64,000 nt of DNA, taken from Sneathiella chungangensis (GTDB taxonomy: Bacteria > Pseudomonadota > Alphaproteobacteria > Sneathiellales > Sneathiellaceae). Shown here in pieces: positions 55,310-64,000 of this stretch (position 1 is its first letter; each line of letters begins with the position of its first letter). Under the pieces are notes generated by a model that saw only the letters and a program-made list of their open reading frames with translations, searched no databases and was not told where the DNA came from. Position numbers and translations under genes: made by a program. Location: positions 346,715 through 410,714 of the forward strand of contig NZ_WTVA01000003.1 in NCBI RefSeq assembly GCF_009882935.1, read 5' to 3'.

Positions 55310-57991
55310 ATGAGTACAACTAAAGAAATCCGCAGCTCCTTTCTGGACTATTTCGCGAAGAACGGCCATGAAAAGGTGGAGAGCTCGCCGCTGGTGCCGC
55401 GCAATGATCCGACCTTGCTGTTCACCAATGCCGGCATGGTGCAGTTCAAGAATGTCTTCACCGGACAGGAAAAGCGGCCCTATAACCGCGCGGTAACGAC
55501 GCAGAAATGCGTCCGCGCGGGCGGCAAGCATAACGACCTTGAAAATGTCGGTTATACCGCGCGCCATCACACCTTTTTCGAGATGCTGGGGAACTTCTCC
55601 TTCGGCGATTATTTCAAGGATCGCGCGATCGAGCTTGCCTGGAACCTGCTCACCAGGGAATTCGGCCTGCCCAAGGATAAGCTGCTGGTCACCGTCTATC
55701 ATGACGATGACGAGGCGGCGGGGCACTGGAAAAAGATCGCCGGCCTGCCGGACGAGAAAATCATCCGCATCGCCACCTCCGATAATTTCTGGTCGATGGG
55801 CGATACCGGTCCGTGCGGGCCTTGCTCCGAGATTTTCTTTGATCACGGAGAAGGGATTCCCGGCGGCCCGCCCGGCAGCGCCGATGAGGATGGGGATCGC
55901 TTCATCGAGATCTGGAACCTCGTGTTCATGCAGTTCGAGCAGTTCGCCGAGGGGCGCCGCGAGAATCTCCCGCGTCCGTCCATCGACACCGGCATGGGGC
56001 TGGAGCGGATTACCGCCGTCCTCCAGGGCAAGCATGACAATTACGATATTGACCTGATGCGCCATATCATCGAAGCCTCGGCGGAGGTATCGGGCGTCGA
56101 TCCGGACGGGGAGTTCAAGGTCTCCCACCGGGTGATCGCCGATCACCTGCGCTCGTCTTCCTTCCTTGTCGCCGATGGCGTGCTGCCATCGAACGAGGGA
56201 CGGGGATATGTGCTCCGCCGGATCATGCGCCGCGCCATGCGCCATGCGCATATGCTGGGCGCAAAAGACCCGATGGTCTATAAACTCGTGCCGACGCTGG
56301 TGGACGAGATGGGCGATGCCTTTCCCGAACTCAAACGCGCGCAGTCGCTGATTACCGAAACCTTGAAGCTGGAGGAAAGCCGCTTCAAGGAAACCCTCGA
56401 TCGCGGTTTGAAACTGCTCGGCGATGCGACGGGCAAGCTGGGCGGGAATGATCCGCTTCCGGGCGATGTCGCCTTCAAGCTCTATGATACCTACGGCTTC
56501 CCGCTTGATCTCACGAAGGATATCCTGCGCGGCCAGAACCGCGACCTTGATGAGGCCGGCTTCGATGCCGCCATGAAGAAACAGAAGGAGGCCGCCCGCG
56601 CCGCCTGGTCCGGCTCCGGCGAAGCCGCGACGGATGCGCTCTGGTTCGACCTCCATGAAAAGCTCGGCGCCACCGAATTTCTCGGCTACCAGACAGAGGT
56701 TGCCGAGGGCAAGGTCCAGGCGATCATCAAGGACGGCGAAGAGGTTGAGAAGGCCGCCCAGGGTGATGAGGTGAAAGTCGTCCTCAACCAGACGTCCTTC
56801 TACGGCGAGAGCGGCGGTCAGGAAGGCGACCACGGGATGCTCAAGATCCAGGACGGTTTCGCCATGGTCGTCAAGGACACCCAGAAGAAACAGGACCTGT
56901 ATATCCATGTCGGCCAGATCGCCAAGGGCGAGCTGACGGTCGGCGACGTCGTCGAAACCCATGTCGATCACCGCCGCCGGTCGCGCCTGCGCGCCCATCA
57001 TTCGGCGACCCATCTGCTGCATGAGGCGCTGCGCCAGACGCTTGGGCCCCATGTGACGCAGAAAGGCTCGCTGGTGGCCGAGGACCGCCTGCGCTTCGAC
57101 TTTTCGCACCAGAAGCCGGTGACGGAGGCCGAACTGGCGGAGATCGAGCGGGCGGTGAACGACCGCATTCGCCTCAATGCCGATGTCGAGGTTCAATTGT
57201 CGACGCCGGAGGAGGCGATCAAAGCCGGTGCGATGGCGCTGTTCGGCGAGAAATACGGCGATGAAGTGCGCGTTGTCTCCATGGGCGGGCCGGATGCGCA
57301 CAAGGGGGCGGGCCGGAATTACTCGACGGAACTCTGCGGCGGCACCCATGTCGGGCGCACCGGCGATATCGGCTTTCTCAAGATCGTCAGCGAAGGCGGC
57401 CTTGCCGCCGGCGTCCGCCGGATCGAGGCCGTGGCAGGAGAAGCCGCACTCGACTATGTCAATGCCCGCGAGAAACTGCTGAGCGAGGCGGCGGCGACCC
57501 TGAAAATCGCGCCGCAGGAACTTGGCAACCGCCTTCACGGCCTTCTGGAAGAACGCAAGAAGCTGGAGCGCGAACTCGCCGATACCCGCAAGAAGCTGGT
57601 GAGCGGCGGGGGCGGCGGCGCAGCGGAGGCACCCGAGCAGGTCGGTGATGTCGCCCTGATGGCGCGGCTGCTCTCCGATGTGCCGCCGAAGGACCTGAAG
57701 CCCATGGCCGACGAGATCAAGAAGCAGCTGAAAAGCGGCGTCATCGTCCTGATCAGCAGCAACGAGGGCAAGGCCTCCATCGTCGTCAGCGTGACGGAGG
57801 ATCTGACCGGGCGGATAAGCGCGGTCGATCTGGTGCGCGCGGGCTCCGAGGCGCTGGGCGGCAAGGGCGGCGGTGGCCGTCCCGACATGGCGCAGGCCGG
57901 CGGACCGGACGCAAGCAAAGGCGAGGATGCCGTCACCGCAATCAAGGGCCTGATCGCGAAACAGGCGTCCGGCGAAGTTGCGGCGGGCTGA
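55310..57991 (+). CDS. alaS: Alanine--tRNA ligase
   Basis: An 893-residue class II synthetase, normal length. Motif 1/2 region [13 protein letters not shown] is near residues 30-42. The editing domain has H-S-A-T-H near 563 and the zinc/cysteine motif L-C-G-G-T-H near 674. The C-Ala domain ends with a Gly-rich [15 protein letters not shown] segment. The start at 55310 (M-S-T-T-K-E-I-R) matches homologues; a longer frame begins at 55259. Confidence 0.97.
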   Translation: MSTTKEIRSSFLDYFAKNGHEKVESSPLVPRNDPTLLFTNAGMVQFKNVFTGQEKRPYNRAVTTQKCVRAGGKHNDLENVGYTARHHTFFEMLGNFSFGDYFKDRAIELAWNLLTREFGLPKDKLLVTVYHDDDEAAGHWKKIAGLPDEKIIRIATSDNFWSMGDTGPCGPCSEIFFDHGEGIPGGPPGSADEDGDRFIEIWNLVFMQFEQFAEGRRENLPRPSIDTGMGLERITAVLQGKHDNYDIDLMRHIIEASAEVSGVDPDGEFKVSHRVIADHLRSSSFLVADGVLPSNEGRGYVLRRIMRRAMRHAHMLGAKDPMVYKLVPTLVDEMGDAFPELKRAQSLITETLKLEESRFKETLDRGLKLLGDATGKLGGNDPLPGDVAFKLYDTYGFPLDLTKDILRGQNRDLDEAGFDAAMKKQKEAARAAWSGSGEAATDALWFDLHEKLGATEFLGYQTEVAEGKVQAIIKDGEEVEKAAQGDEVKVVLNQTSFYGESGGQEGDHGMLKIQDGFAMVVKDTQKKQDLYIHVGQIAKGELTVGDVVETHVDHRRRSRLRAHHSATHLLHEALRQTLGPHVTQKGSLVAEDRLRFDFSHQKPVTEAELAEIERAVNDRIRLNADVEVQLSTPEEAIKAGAMALFGEKYGDEVRVVSMGGPDAHKGAGRNYSTELCGGTHVGRTGDIGFLKIVSEGGLAAGVRRIEAVAGEAALDYVNAREKLLSEAAATLKIAPQELGNRLHGLLEERKKLERELADTRKKLVSGGGGGAAEAPEQVGDVALMARLLSDVPPKDLKPMADEIKKQLKSGVIVLISSNEGKASIVVSVTEDLTGRISAVDLVRAGSEALGGKGGGGRPDMAQAGGPDASKGEDAVTAIKGLIAKQASGEVAAG

Positions 57992-58010
57992 CGCTCAGGA
58001 ATAATGGACA

Positions 58011-58047
58011 AATAAAAAAATCCGGCAGGCGCGTGTCCCGCCGGATT
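58011..58047 (-). terminator. Rho-independent terminator, leftward
   Basis: The arms AATCCGGCAGG (58019-58029) and CCCGCCGGATT (58037-58047) form an 11-bp stem with one mismatch. On the minus strand the hairpin is followed by TTTTTTTATTT. On the plus strand it follows alaS but lacks a T-run, so the orientation favours ending a leftward transcript. It may still weakly terminate alaS. Confidence 0.6.
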
Positions 58048-58165
58048 GTACGCGACCGGTTAATCGACAATGCTGCCCCGCGTCCATCGGGGTAGAATGG
58101 GGCGGGGCAGCACGCCTCCCTTTGACTTGCCGGCAGCCAGTAACTCTCTGACTAACCGGTAAAGC
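58011..58165 (-). ncRNA. Candidate structured small RNA with intrinsic terminator
   Basis: In the alaS-htpX gap, the minus strand shows nested inverted repeats. An outer 8-bp stem pairs 58160-58153 with 58062-58055 (ACCGGTTA/TAACCGGT). An inner perfect 11-bp stem pairs 58112-58102 with 58081-58071 (TGCTGCCCCGC/GCGGGGCAGCA), with a palindrome TGCCGGCA between. They are followed on that strand by a terminator hairpin and T-run. No open reading frame fits. I do not recognise an Rfam family; the 5' end and promoter are not determined. Confidence 0.45.
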
Positions 58166-58242
58166 GCCATTTGATGGTTGGTTGTGGCCAAAAAGGGGCG
58201 TTTTCGAGGTTATTTTATGACGCCCAAATTTCGCGACGCCGC

Positions 58243-58272
58243 TTGATATCGGGCGAAATCACTACATATAAA
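58243..58272 (+). promoter_or_regulatory. Probable htpX promoter
   Basis: TTGATA (58243-58248) and TATAAA (58267-58272) are separated by 18 bases, about 34 bases before the htpX ATG. The sequence CTTGAT...CATATA also resembles a heat-shock sigma factor (RpoH) promoter, which would fit htpX. Confidence 0.5.
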
Positions 58273-58305
58273 AGACGCCTGTAAAGGGTTGTTTGGGGTT
58301 GTGTG

Positions 58306-59280
58306 ATGAACTATTTCAAGACCGGATTACTGATTGCCGCGATAACGGCGCTGTTCCTGGCTGTCGGCTTTCTGCTCGGCGGGGCGCAGGGCATGCTGAT
58401 CGCCCTCGTGATCGCGATCGCCATGAACGGCTTCGCCTACTGGAATTCCGACAAGATGGTCCTCAAGATGTATGGCGCCCGACAGGTGACCATGAGCGAC
58501 GCGCCGGAGCTTGTCGGCCTGGTCAAGGAGCTGGCGGATCGTGCGGGCCTGCCGATGCCGAAGGTCTTCATCATGGACAATCCGCAGCCCAACGCCTTCG
58601 CGACGGGGCGGAACCCGGAGAATGGTGCCGTTGCCGTCACCCGCGGTATCCTGAAAATCCTGACCCGGGAGGAGCTCGCCGGCGTTCTCGCCCATGAGCT
58701 TGCGCATATCAAGAACCGCGATACCCTGACCATGACGGTGACCGCGACGATCGCCGGCGCGATCAGCATGCTCGCCAATTTCGCGTTTTTCTTCGGCGGC
58801 AGTCGCGATAACCGCGGCGGGATCATCGGCACCCTCGCCATCATGATCCTCGCGCCGCTCGGCGCCATGCTGGTGCAGATGGCGATCAGCCGGACGCGGG
58901 AATATTCGGCCGACCATACAGGCAGCGAGATTTGCGGAAATCCGGAATGGCTGGCAAGCGCGCTTCAGAAACTGGAGCGGGGCGCGCGCGGGATCGAGAA
59001 TGTCCAGGCGGAGCGTAATCCGGCCTCTGCCAGCCTGTTCATTGTCAATCCGTTGCATGGACAGGGGGCGGATAACCTGTTCTCGACCCATCCCGCGACG
59101 GCGAACCGCGTCGCCCGGCTGATGGAGCTGGCGAAAACGATCGTGCCGACCCGGACAAGCCGCCCGTCGGCAAGCCGCTACGCGAGGCCCGACAGCGGCG
59201 GAACATCTGCGCCGCGCGGAACGACGCCCTATACGGACAGACCGGCGGGCAAGGCACCGAAGAAGGGGCCCTGGGGCTGA
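58306..59280 (+). CDS. htpX: Membrane zinc protease HtpX
   Basis: A 324-residue M48 metalloprotease of membrane quality control. Two hydrophobic segments occupy residues about 5-45. The zinc motif H-E-L-A-H is near 132-136, and a second pair of hydrophobic segments lies at about 145-190. R-E-Y-S-A-D-H near residue 198 supplies the third ligand. The C-terminus is longer than usual, with a basic, Pro/Ser/Arg-rich tail after residue 280. ATG at 58306 is chosen over the adjoining GTG. Confidence 0.94.
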   Translation: MNYFKTGLLIAAITALFLAVGFLLGGAQGMLIALVIAIAMNGFAYWNSDKMVLKMYGARQVTMSDAPELVGLVKELADRAGLPMPKVFIMDNPQPNAFATGRNPENGAVAVTRGILKILTREELAGVLAHELAHIKNRDTLTMTVTATIAGAISMLANFAFFFGGSRDNRGGIIGTLAIMILAPLGAMLVQMAISRTREYSADHTGSEICGNPEWLASALQKLERGARGIENVQAERNPASASLFIVNPLHGQGADNLFSTHPATANRVARLMELAKTIVPTRTSRPSASRYARPDSGGTSAPRGTTPYTDRPAGKAPKKGPWG

Positions 59281-59913
59281 TTACTTGATTGTTTTCGGCG
59301 ATTTCACGAGCGCGCGCGTCAGGAAGCGGCTTAAGTGGTTGACATATTCCTCCCGGCTCTGTCCCTTGCGGTAGGCCATCGGCGCGGAGAACTGGATCAA
59401 TCCCATCATCGCATGGCCGATCAGGTCCGGATCGATATCCTCATATAGTTCGCCATTCTTGCAGCCATTTCGCAGTTGCCCGATAAAGCCGGCGGCGAAG
59501 CGGCTGCGGACTTCCTTCGAGGTCGAGTCCGTCGGGTCGAACACCTTGGTATCGACAAGGGCGGAGCGCAGCAATCCCGGGTTCTGTTCGGCAAACTCCT
59601 GAATGGCGGTCAGGCTGTAGCGGATATATTCCTCGAACGTATCGACCTTCGGAATGCGCGAATGCACATAGGAATGCAGATCCTCCTGCGCGCTACTGGC
59701 GAAGGCGAGGAAGATTTCCCGCTTGTCCGTATAATGACTGTAAAAGGTGCCATGGGCGACATCCGCCTCCTTGGCGATATCCTGCGGCCGCGTTTCGTGA
59801 TACCCTTTACTGACGAAGAGCTTGCGGGCCGCCGCCAGCAGCCGGTTGCGCTTCTCTTCTTTTCTCTTGCTGGCTCGGTCGGTTGCCACCGCGACGTCTG
59901 TAGAATGGTTCAT
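59281..59913 (-). CDS. TetR-family transcriptional regulator
   Basis: A 210-residue regulator. The N-terminal helix-turn-helix covers residues about 20-65: A-A-R-K-L-F-V-S-K-G-Y, then V-A-H-G-T-F-Y-S-H-Y. The ligand-binding C-terminal part is not diagnostic. The start at 59913 has AAGGTGG at 8 bases; an in-frame GTG upstream overlaps that site. It diverges from the acyl-CoA ligase operon and is its probable repressor, perhaps sensing an aromatic or acyl-CoA. Its stop lies immediately after the htpX stop. Confidence 0.9.
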   Translation of the reverse strand: MNHSTDVAVATDRASKRKEEKRNRLLAAARKLFVSKGYHETRPQDIAKEADVAHGTFYSHYTDKREIFLAFASSAQEDLHSYVHSRIPKVDTFEEYIRYSLTAIQEFAEQNPGLLRSALVDTKVFDPTDSTSKEVRSRFAAGFIGQLRNGCKNGELYEDIDPDLIGHAMMGLIQFSAPMAYRKGQSREEYVNHLSRFLTRALVKSPKTIK

Positions 59914-59963
59914 GGCGCGTTCCACCTTGTTATTTTTTTATTTTTTTCGCGTCTACTGCTGGC

Positions 59964-59983
59964 AATTGTGACGACAATTTGTC
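59964..59983. promoter_or_regulatory. Palindromic operator candidate for the divergent TetR regulator
   Basis: AATTGT-GACG-ACAATT (59964-59979) is a perfect 6+6 inverted repeat. It overlaps a second palindrome, GACAA-T-TTGTC (59973-59983). It lies in the 136-base AT-rich gap between the TetR gene and the CoA-ligase gene, where autoregulation and operon control would both be possible. Confidence 0.5.
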
Positions 59984-60049
59984 AATATTCCAACAATAAC
60001 AGTCCGAACTATAAAATAGAACAAAAAAAACACGGAGTTTGTTCACCAT

Positions 60050-61957
60050 ATGCCGTCAACTATACCATTTCGGCCATTTCATCGGCCGTCGCCGGATATT
60101 TCGGTCACCAGTAACCGCGATGGAAGCCGGGTTGTCAAGAGCAATATCCCGCTTGGCGAGTATGAATCCAACATTGCCATGTATTTTCGGCGGGCTGCGT
60201 CGGCGTTTCCGGACCGCGCCTTTCTGGTGCAATGCTCGCCGGACGGTAACTGGCCGGAGCTGAGCTACCGGAAAATCAGGGAGGAGGCGGACCGCATCAG
60301 CAGCCATCTGCTGGCCCGCGGATTCGGGCCGGAGAAATCCGTGATGATCCTTTCGGGCAACAGTTTCGCCCATGCGGCGCTGAAAGTCGGCGCGGTGCAG
60401 GCGGGCATTCCCGTGACCGCCGTTTCCCCCTCCTATTCGCTGCTTGGCGCCGATTTCACGAAGCTAAAATATTCCGTGGAATTAACTGAGCCGGGCCTGA
60501 TCTTCGCCGAGGATGGCGATATGTATGAGGCGGCGCTGTCGGCGCTCGATCTTTCCGGGATCGAGGTGGTGACGGTGACCGGCAATCCCCATGGCGGCCT
60601 CCGCTACAGCGATATGCTCGGCGCGCTTGACGCGGCGGCGGTCGAGGCGGCCTTCTCGGCGGTGACGCATGATACGCTCGCCATGATCCTCTTTACCTCC
60701 GGCTCCACCGGCATGCCGAAGGCGGTGCCGAACACCCACCGGATGCTCTGCGCGGCTCAGAAGACGCTGGAACTGATCTCGGAGGCGCCGGACCCGGTAA
60801 ACGATCCGGCCCGCGTGCTCGACTGGCTGCCCTGGCATCATACCTATGGCGGCACGGTCAATTTCTTCAGCATTGCGCGTTCCTGCGGGACTTTGTTCCT
60901 CGATGACGGCAAGCCGACGCCGGGCCTTTTCGGCCGCACCATCGAGAATTTGAAGAAGATCTCGCCCTCGCGCTTCAGCACGGTGCCGGCGGCCTACAGC
61001 TATCTCGCCGACCGCATGGAGGAGGATGAGGAACTCGGCCATGCCTTCTTCAAGAACCTCAAGATTTGCCAATATGGCGGCGCGGCGCTGTCGCAGGAAA
61101 TGTTCGAACGGATGCAGCAGCTGGCCATCAAATACACCGGCTTGCGTATTCCCTTCGGTACCGGCTGGGGCTCGACGGAGACAACGGGGACCGGCACGGC
61201 GGTGCATTGGAACAGCGAGAAGGTCGGGCTGATCGGCCTGCCGACGCCGGGCATTACCGTGAAAATCCTCCCCGTCGGCGAGAAGCTCGAAATCCGCATC
61301 AAGGGGCCGAATGTCCATACGGGATATTACAAGCGGCCCGACCTGACGGCGCAATTTTTTGATGAGGAAGGCTACTATTGCATCGGGGATGCGGTGAAAT
61401 GGGTCGATCCCGACAAACCGGAGGCGGGCATGGTGTTCGACGGCCGCGTCGCCGAGGATTTCAAGCTGGCGAACGGCACCTGGGTCAGCACGGGCTCGCT
61501 CCGGCTGTCGCTGATCGATGCGCTCAATCCGCTCGCGCGCGACGTGGTGATCGCCGGGCATGACCGCGACGAGATCGGCATCATGATCCTGCTGACCGAG
61601 GCGGTGCAGGCAAAATATACGGCGCGCGACGGCGCGATTTCCGCCGATGGCAAACGGATTATCGCGCCCGCGCTGATTGAGGCTGTTCAGGAGAAACTCA
61701 GTCGCTATAATCAGGACAATCCGTCCCCGAGCCGGCGGGTGGGAAAAGCCCTGATCATGGCGGAACCGCTTTCGGTGGATAAAAACGAGATAACGGACAA
61801 GCAATATATCAACCAGGGAGCCGTTCTTTCACATCGTGCCGATCTTGTCGCCCGCCTGTTCGTCGATACCCTCGACCAGGATATAATTAACCTAAATAAA
61901 AACATAGAGATGAAAGGCATTTCAAATGTCAGCAATGAACAAGCAAATCCTGCTTAA
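60050..61957 (+). CDS. AMP-forming acyl/aryl-CoA ligase, feruloyl-CoA synthase-like
   Basis: A 635-residue ANL-superfamily ligase. The AMP-binding motif T-S-G-S-T-G-M-P-K is near residues 215-223. W-L-P-W-H-H-T-Y-G-G near 260-269 and G-W-G-S-T-E-T-T-G near 375 form the adenylate pocket. Overall length and the D-R-A-F-L-V...L-S-Y-R-K-I opening fit feruloyl-CoA synthases, which activate hydroxycinnamates. The adjacent genes are not the classical hydratase-lyase/vanillin dehydrogenase pair, so another carboxylic acid is possible. It overlaps the next gene by 32 bases. Confidence 0.82.
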   Translation: MPSTIPFRPFHRPSPDISVTSNRDGSRVVKSNIPLGEYESNIAMYFRRAASAFPDRAFLVQCSPDGNWPELSYRKIREEADRISSHLLARGFGPEKSVMILSGNSFAHAALKVGAVQAGIPVTAVSPSYSLLGADFTKLKYSVELTEPGLIFAEDGDMYEAALSALDLSGIEVVTVTGNPHGGLRYSDMLGALDAAAVEAAFSAVTHDTLAMILFTSGSTGMPKAVPNTHRMLCAAQKTLELISEAPDPVNDPARVLDWLPWHHTYGGTVNFFSIARSCGTLFLDDGKPTPGLFGRTIENLKKISPSRFSTVPAAYSYLADRMEEDEELGHAFFKNLKICQYGGAALSQEMFERMQQLAIKYTGLRIPFGTGWGSTETTGTGTAVHWNSEKVGLIGLPTPGITVKILPVGEKLEIRIKGPNVHTGYYKRPDLTAQFFDEEGYYCIGDAVKWVDPDKPEAGMVFDGRVAEDFKLANGTWVSTGSLRLSLIDALNPLARDVVIAGHDRDEIGIMILLTEAVQAKYTARDGAISADGKRIIAPALIEAVQEKLSRYNQDNPSPSRRVGKALIMAEPLSVDKNEITDKQYINQGAVLSHRADLVARLFVDTLDQDIINLNKNIEMKGISNVSNEQANPA

Positions 61958-62960
61958 ATCGCGCCCCGTCGGGGAACCGACTGCCGATAATTTCCAATTG
62001 GTGGAAACGCCGGCGCCGACGCCCGGTCCGGGCCAGTTCCGCGTCAAGGTCATCTATATGTCGCTCGACCCCTATATGCGTGGCCGGATGGGCGCGGAGA
62101 AAAGCTATGCCGCCAATGCGGAGCTTGGCCAGGTCATGGTCGGCGGCGGCGTTGGTGTTGTCGAGGACTCCAATAACGACCAGTTCAAGACCGGTGATTA
62201 TGTGATGTGCGGAACCGGCTGGCAGAGCTATTGCCTGTCCGACGGCACCGGGGTGATGAAGCTCAATCCGGATCAGGCGCCGATCTCGACCGGTGTCGGG
62301 GTTCTCGGCATGCCGGGGCTTACCGCCTATTACGGCCTGCTGGAGATCGGCAAGCCGCAGGCAGGCGAGACGGTGGTGGTCGCCGCCGCATCGGGCGCGG
62401 TCGGCAGCGTGGTCGGCCAGATCGCCCGGATCAAGGGCTGCCGCGCCATCGGCATTGCCGGATCGGCGGAAAAATGCGCCTTCGTGGTCGATGAACTCGG
62501 CTTCGATGCCTGCCTCAACTACAAGGACGCGGATTTTAAGGAAAAGCTCGCCGCCGCATGCCCGGACGGGATCGACGTCTATTTCGAGAATGTCGGCGGC
62601 AAGGTGTTCGAGGCGGTGCTGCCGTTGCTCAATGATGATTCCCGCATGCCGGTCTGCGGCCTGATCTCGCAGTATAACATGACGGATTTGCCGCAGGGCA
62701 CGAACATGCTGCCGGCGCTGATGCGCTCGGTTCTGACCCATCGGATCCTGATCCAGGGTTTCATCATTTCCTATCACTTCCATCATCTGCCGGCCTTCCT
62801 CAAGGATGTCAGCGGCTGGATCCGGGAGGGGAAACTCAAATACCGCGAGGATATCGTCGAGGGCATCGAGAAGGCGCCGGAGGCCTTCATGGGCCTGCTC
62901 AAGGGCAAGAATTTCGGCAAGCTGCTGGTCCGGGTCTCCGACGATCCGACACGAAAATAA
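61926..62960 (+). CDS. NADP-dependent MDR oxidoreductase, CurA-like
   Basis: A 344-residue zinc-free MDR enzyme of the CurA/leukotriene B4 dehydrogenase group. D-P-Y-M-R-G-R-M near residues 48-55 and A-A-S-G-A-V-G-S-V-V-G near 152-162 (NADP loop) are diagnostic, with V-Y-F-E-N-V-G-G near 219. Such enzymes reduce alpha,beta-unsaturated carbonyl bonds. Between a CoA ligase and a hydratase/dehydrogenase, it may saturate an enoyl side chain. It starts within the ligase coding end. Confidence 0.88.
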   Translation: MSAMNKQILLKSRPVGEPTADNFQLVETPAPTPGPGQFRVKVIYMSLDPYMRGRMGAEKSYAANAELGQVMVGGGVGVVEDSNNDQFKTGDYVMCGTGWQSYCLSDGTGVMKLNPDQAPISTGVGVLGMPGLTAYYGLLEIGKPQAGETVVVAAASGAVGSVVGQIARIKGCRAIGIAGSAEKCAFVVDELGFDACLNYKDADFKEKLAAACPDGIDVYFENVGGKVFEAVLPLLNDDSRMPVCGLISQYNMTDLPQGTNMLPALMRSVLTHRILIQGFIISYHFHHLPAFLKDVSGWIREGKLKYREDIVEGIEKAPEAFMGLLKGKNFGKLLVRVSDDPTRK

Positions 62961-62999
62961 CTGGTCAGACAAGAAACCGTAAAAAGAAGGAATAGAAAA

Positions 63000-64000
<1,001 letters not shown>

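Noticed and set aside
55169-57538. A 789-codon minus-strand frame opposite alaS
   Set aside because: It mirrors the alaS codon pattern; the translation has no recognisable domain and alaS is certain.
58053-58162. 6S RNA, SRP RNA, tmRNA or RNase P RNA in the alaS-htpX gap
   Set aside because: None of the conserved core sequences of these RNAs is present; only a generic structured RNA is supported.

Overview
The window reads as chromosomal DNA of a GC-rich alphaproteobacterium. This is inferred from gene content: a heterotetrameric sarcosine oxidase operon in B-D-A-G order, a Caulobacter-style cpa/tad pilus locus, glutathione-dependent formaldehyde oxidation genes, and a HisN-type monophosphatase. 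The genus cannot be fixed from sequence alone; a marine or soil Rhodospirillales/Sneathiella-like bacterium would fit. There is no rRNA, tRNA, insertion sequence, phage gene or CRISPR array. Almost all of it is dense, operonic coding sequence with many ATGA or TGATG start/stop overlaps.

Region by region. (1) 1-8.2 kb: the fhs N-terminus leaves leftward; soxBDAG, a monophosphatase and a glutamine-synthetase-like ligase run rightward, followed by a convergent GNAT acetyltransferase. (2) 8.3-15.0 kb: a DeoR-type regulator diverges from an aldehyde dehydrogenase and an iron alcohol dehydrogenase, followed by a Na/Pi cotransporter and a coupled ung-GDPD pair. (3) 15.2-21.4 kb: a Liv/HAAT-type ABC importer (livGFHM) diverges from its binding protein, an isochorismatase-fold amidase and an enol-lactonase-like hydrolase. 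(4) 21.4-26.6 kb: formaldehyde oxidation (adhC, fghA), mtnA, denD and an unrecognised 351-residue protein. (5) 26.8-30.4 kb: the phenylacetyl-CoA epoxidase operon paaABCDE. (6) 30.4-31.2 kb: two tandem paralogous small secreted cysteine proteins. (7) 31.2-36.6 kb: a second methylamine module, made of a SoxB-like oxidase, a dimethylglycine-dehydrogenase-like protein and a non-pyrrolysine MttB-family methyltransferase.

(8) 36.9-39.0 kb: a Bax-like glucosaminidase and a convergent MurG-like glycosyltransferase, then an AT-rich gene-free stretch. (9) 39.65-51.0 kb: a full tight-adherence (Flp) pilus locus. (10) 51.0-55.1 kb: a leftward four-gene operon with MoxR ATPase, VWA protein, TSUP permease and DUF1853. 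(11) 55.3-59.3 kb: alaS and htpX, separated by a gap holding a candidate leftward small RNA with its own intrinsic terminator. (12) 59.3-64 kb: a TetR regulator divergent from a feruloyl-CoA-synthase-like ligase, a CurA-like reductase and a hydratase/dehydrogenase cut by the window end.

Functionally, two N-methyl-amine modules (sox; DMGDH/MttB) would yield glycine, methylene-tetrahydrofolate and/or formaldehyde. fhs and adhC-fghA are the matching C1 disposal routes. The GS-like/ALDH/Fe-ADH group, the Liv-amidase-lactonase group and the ligase-reductase-hydratase group each look like self-contained catabolic cassettes with unassigned substrates. They are the best candidates in this window for undescribed metabolism.
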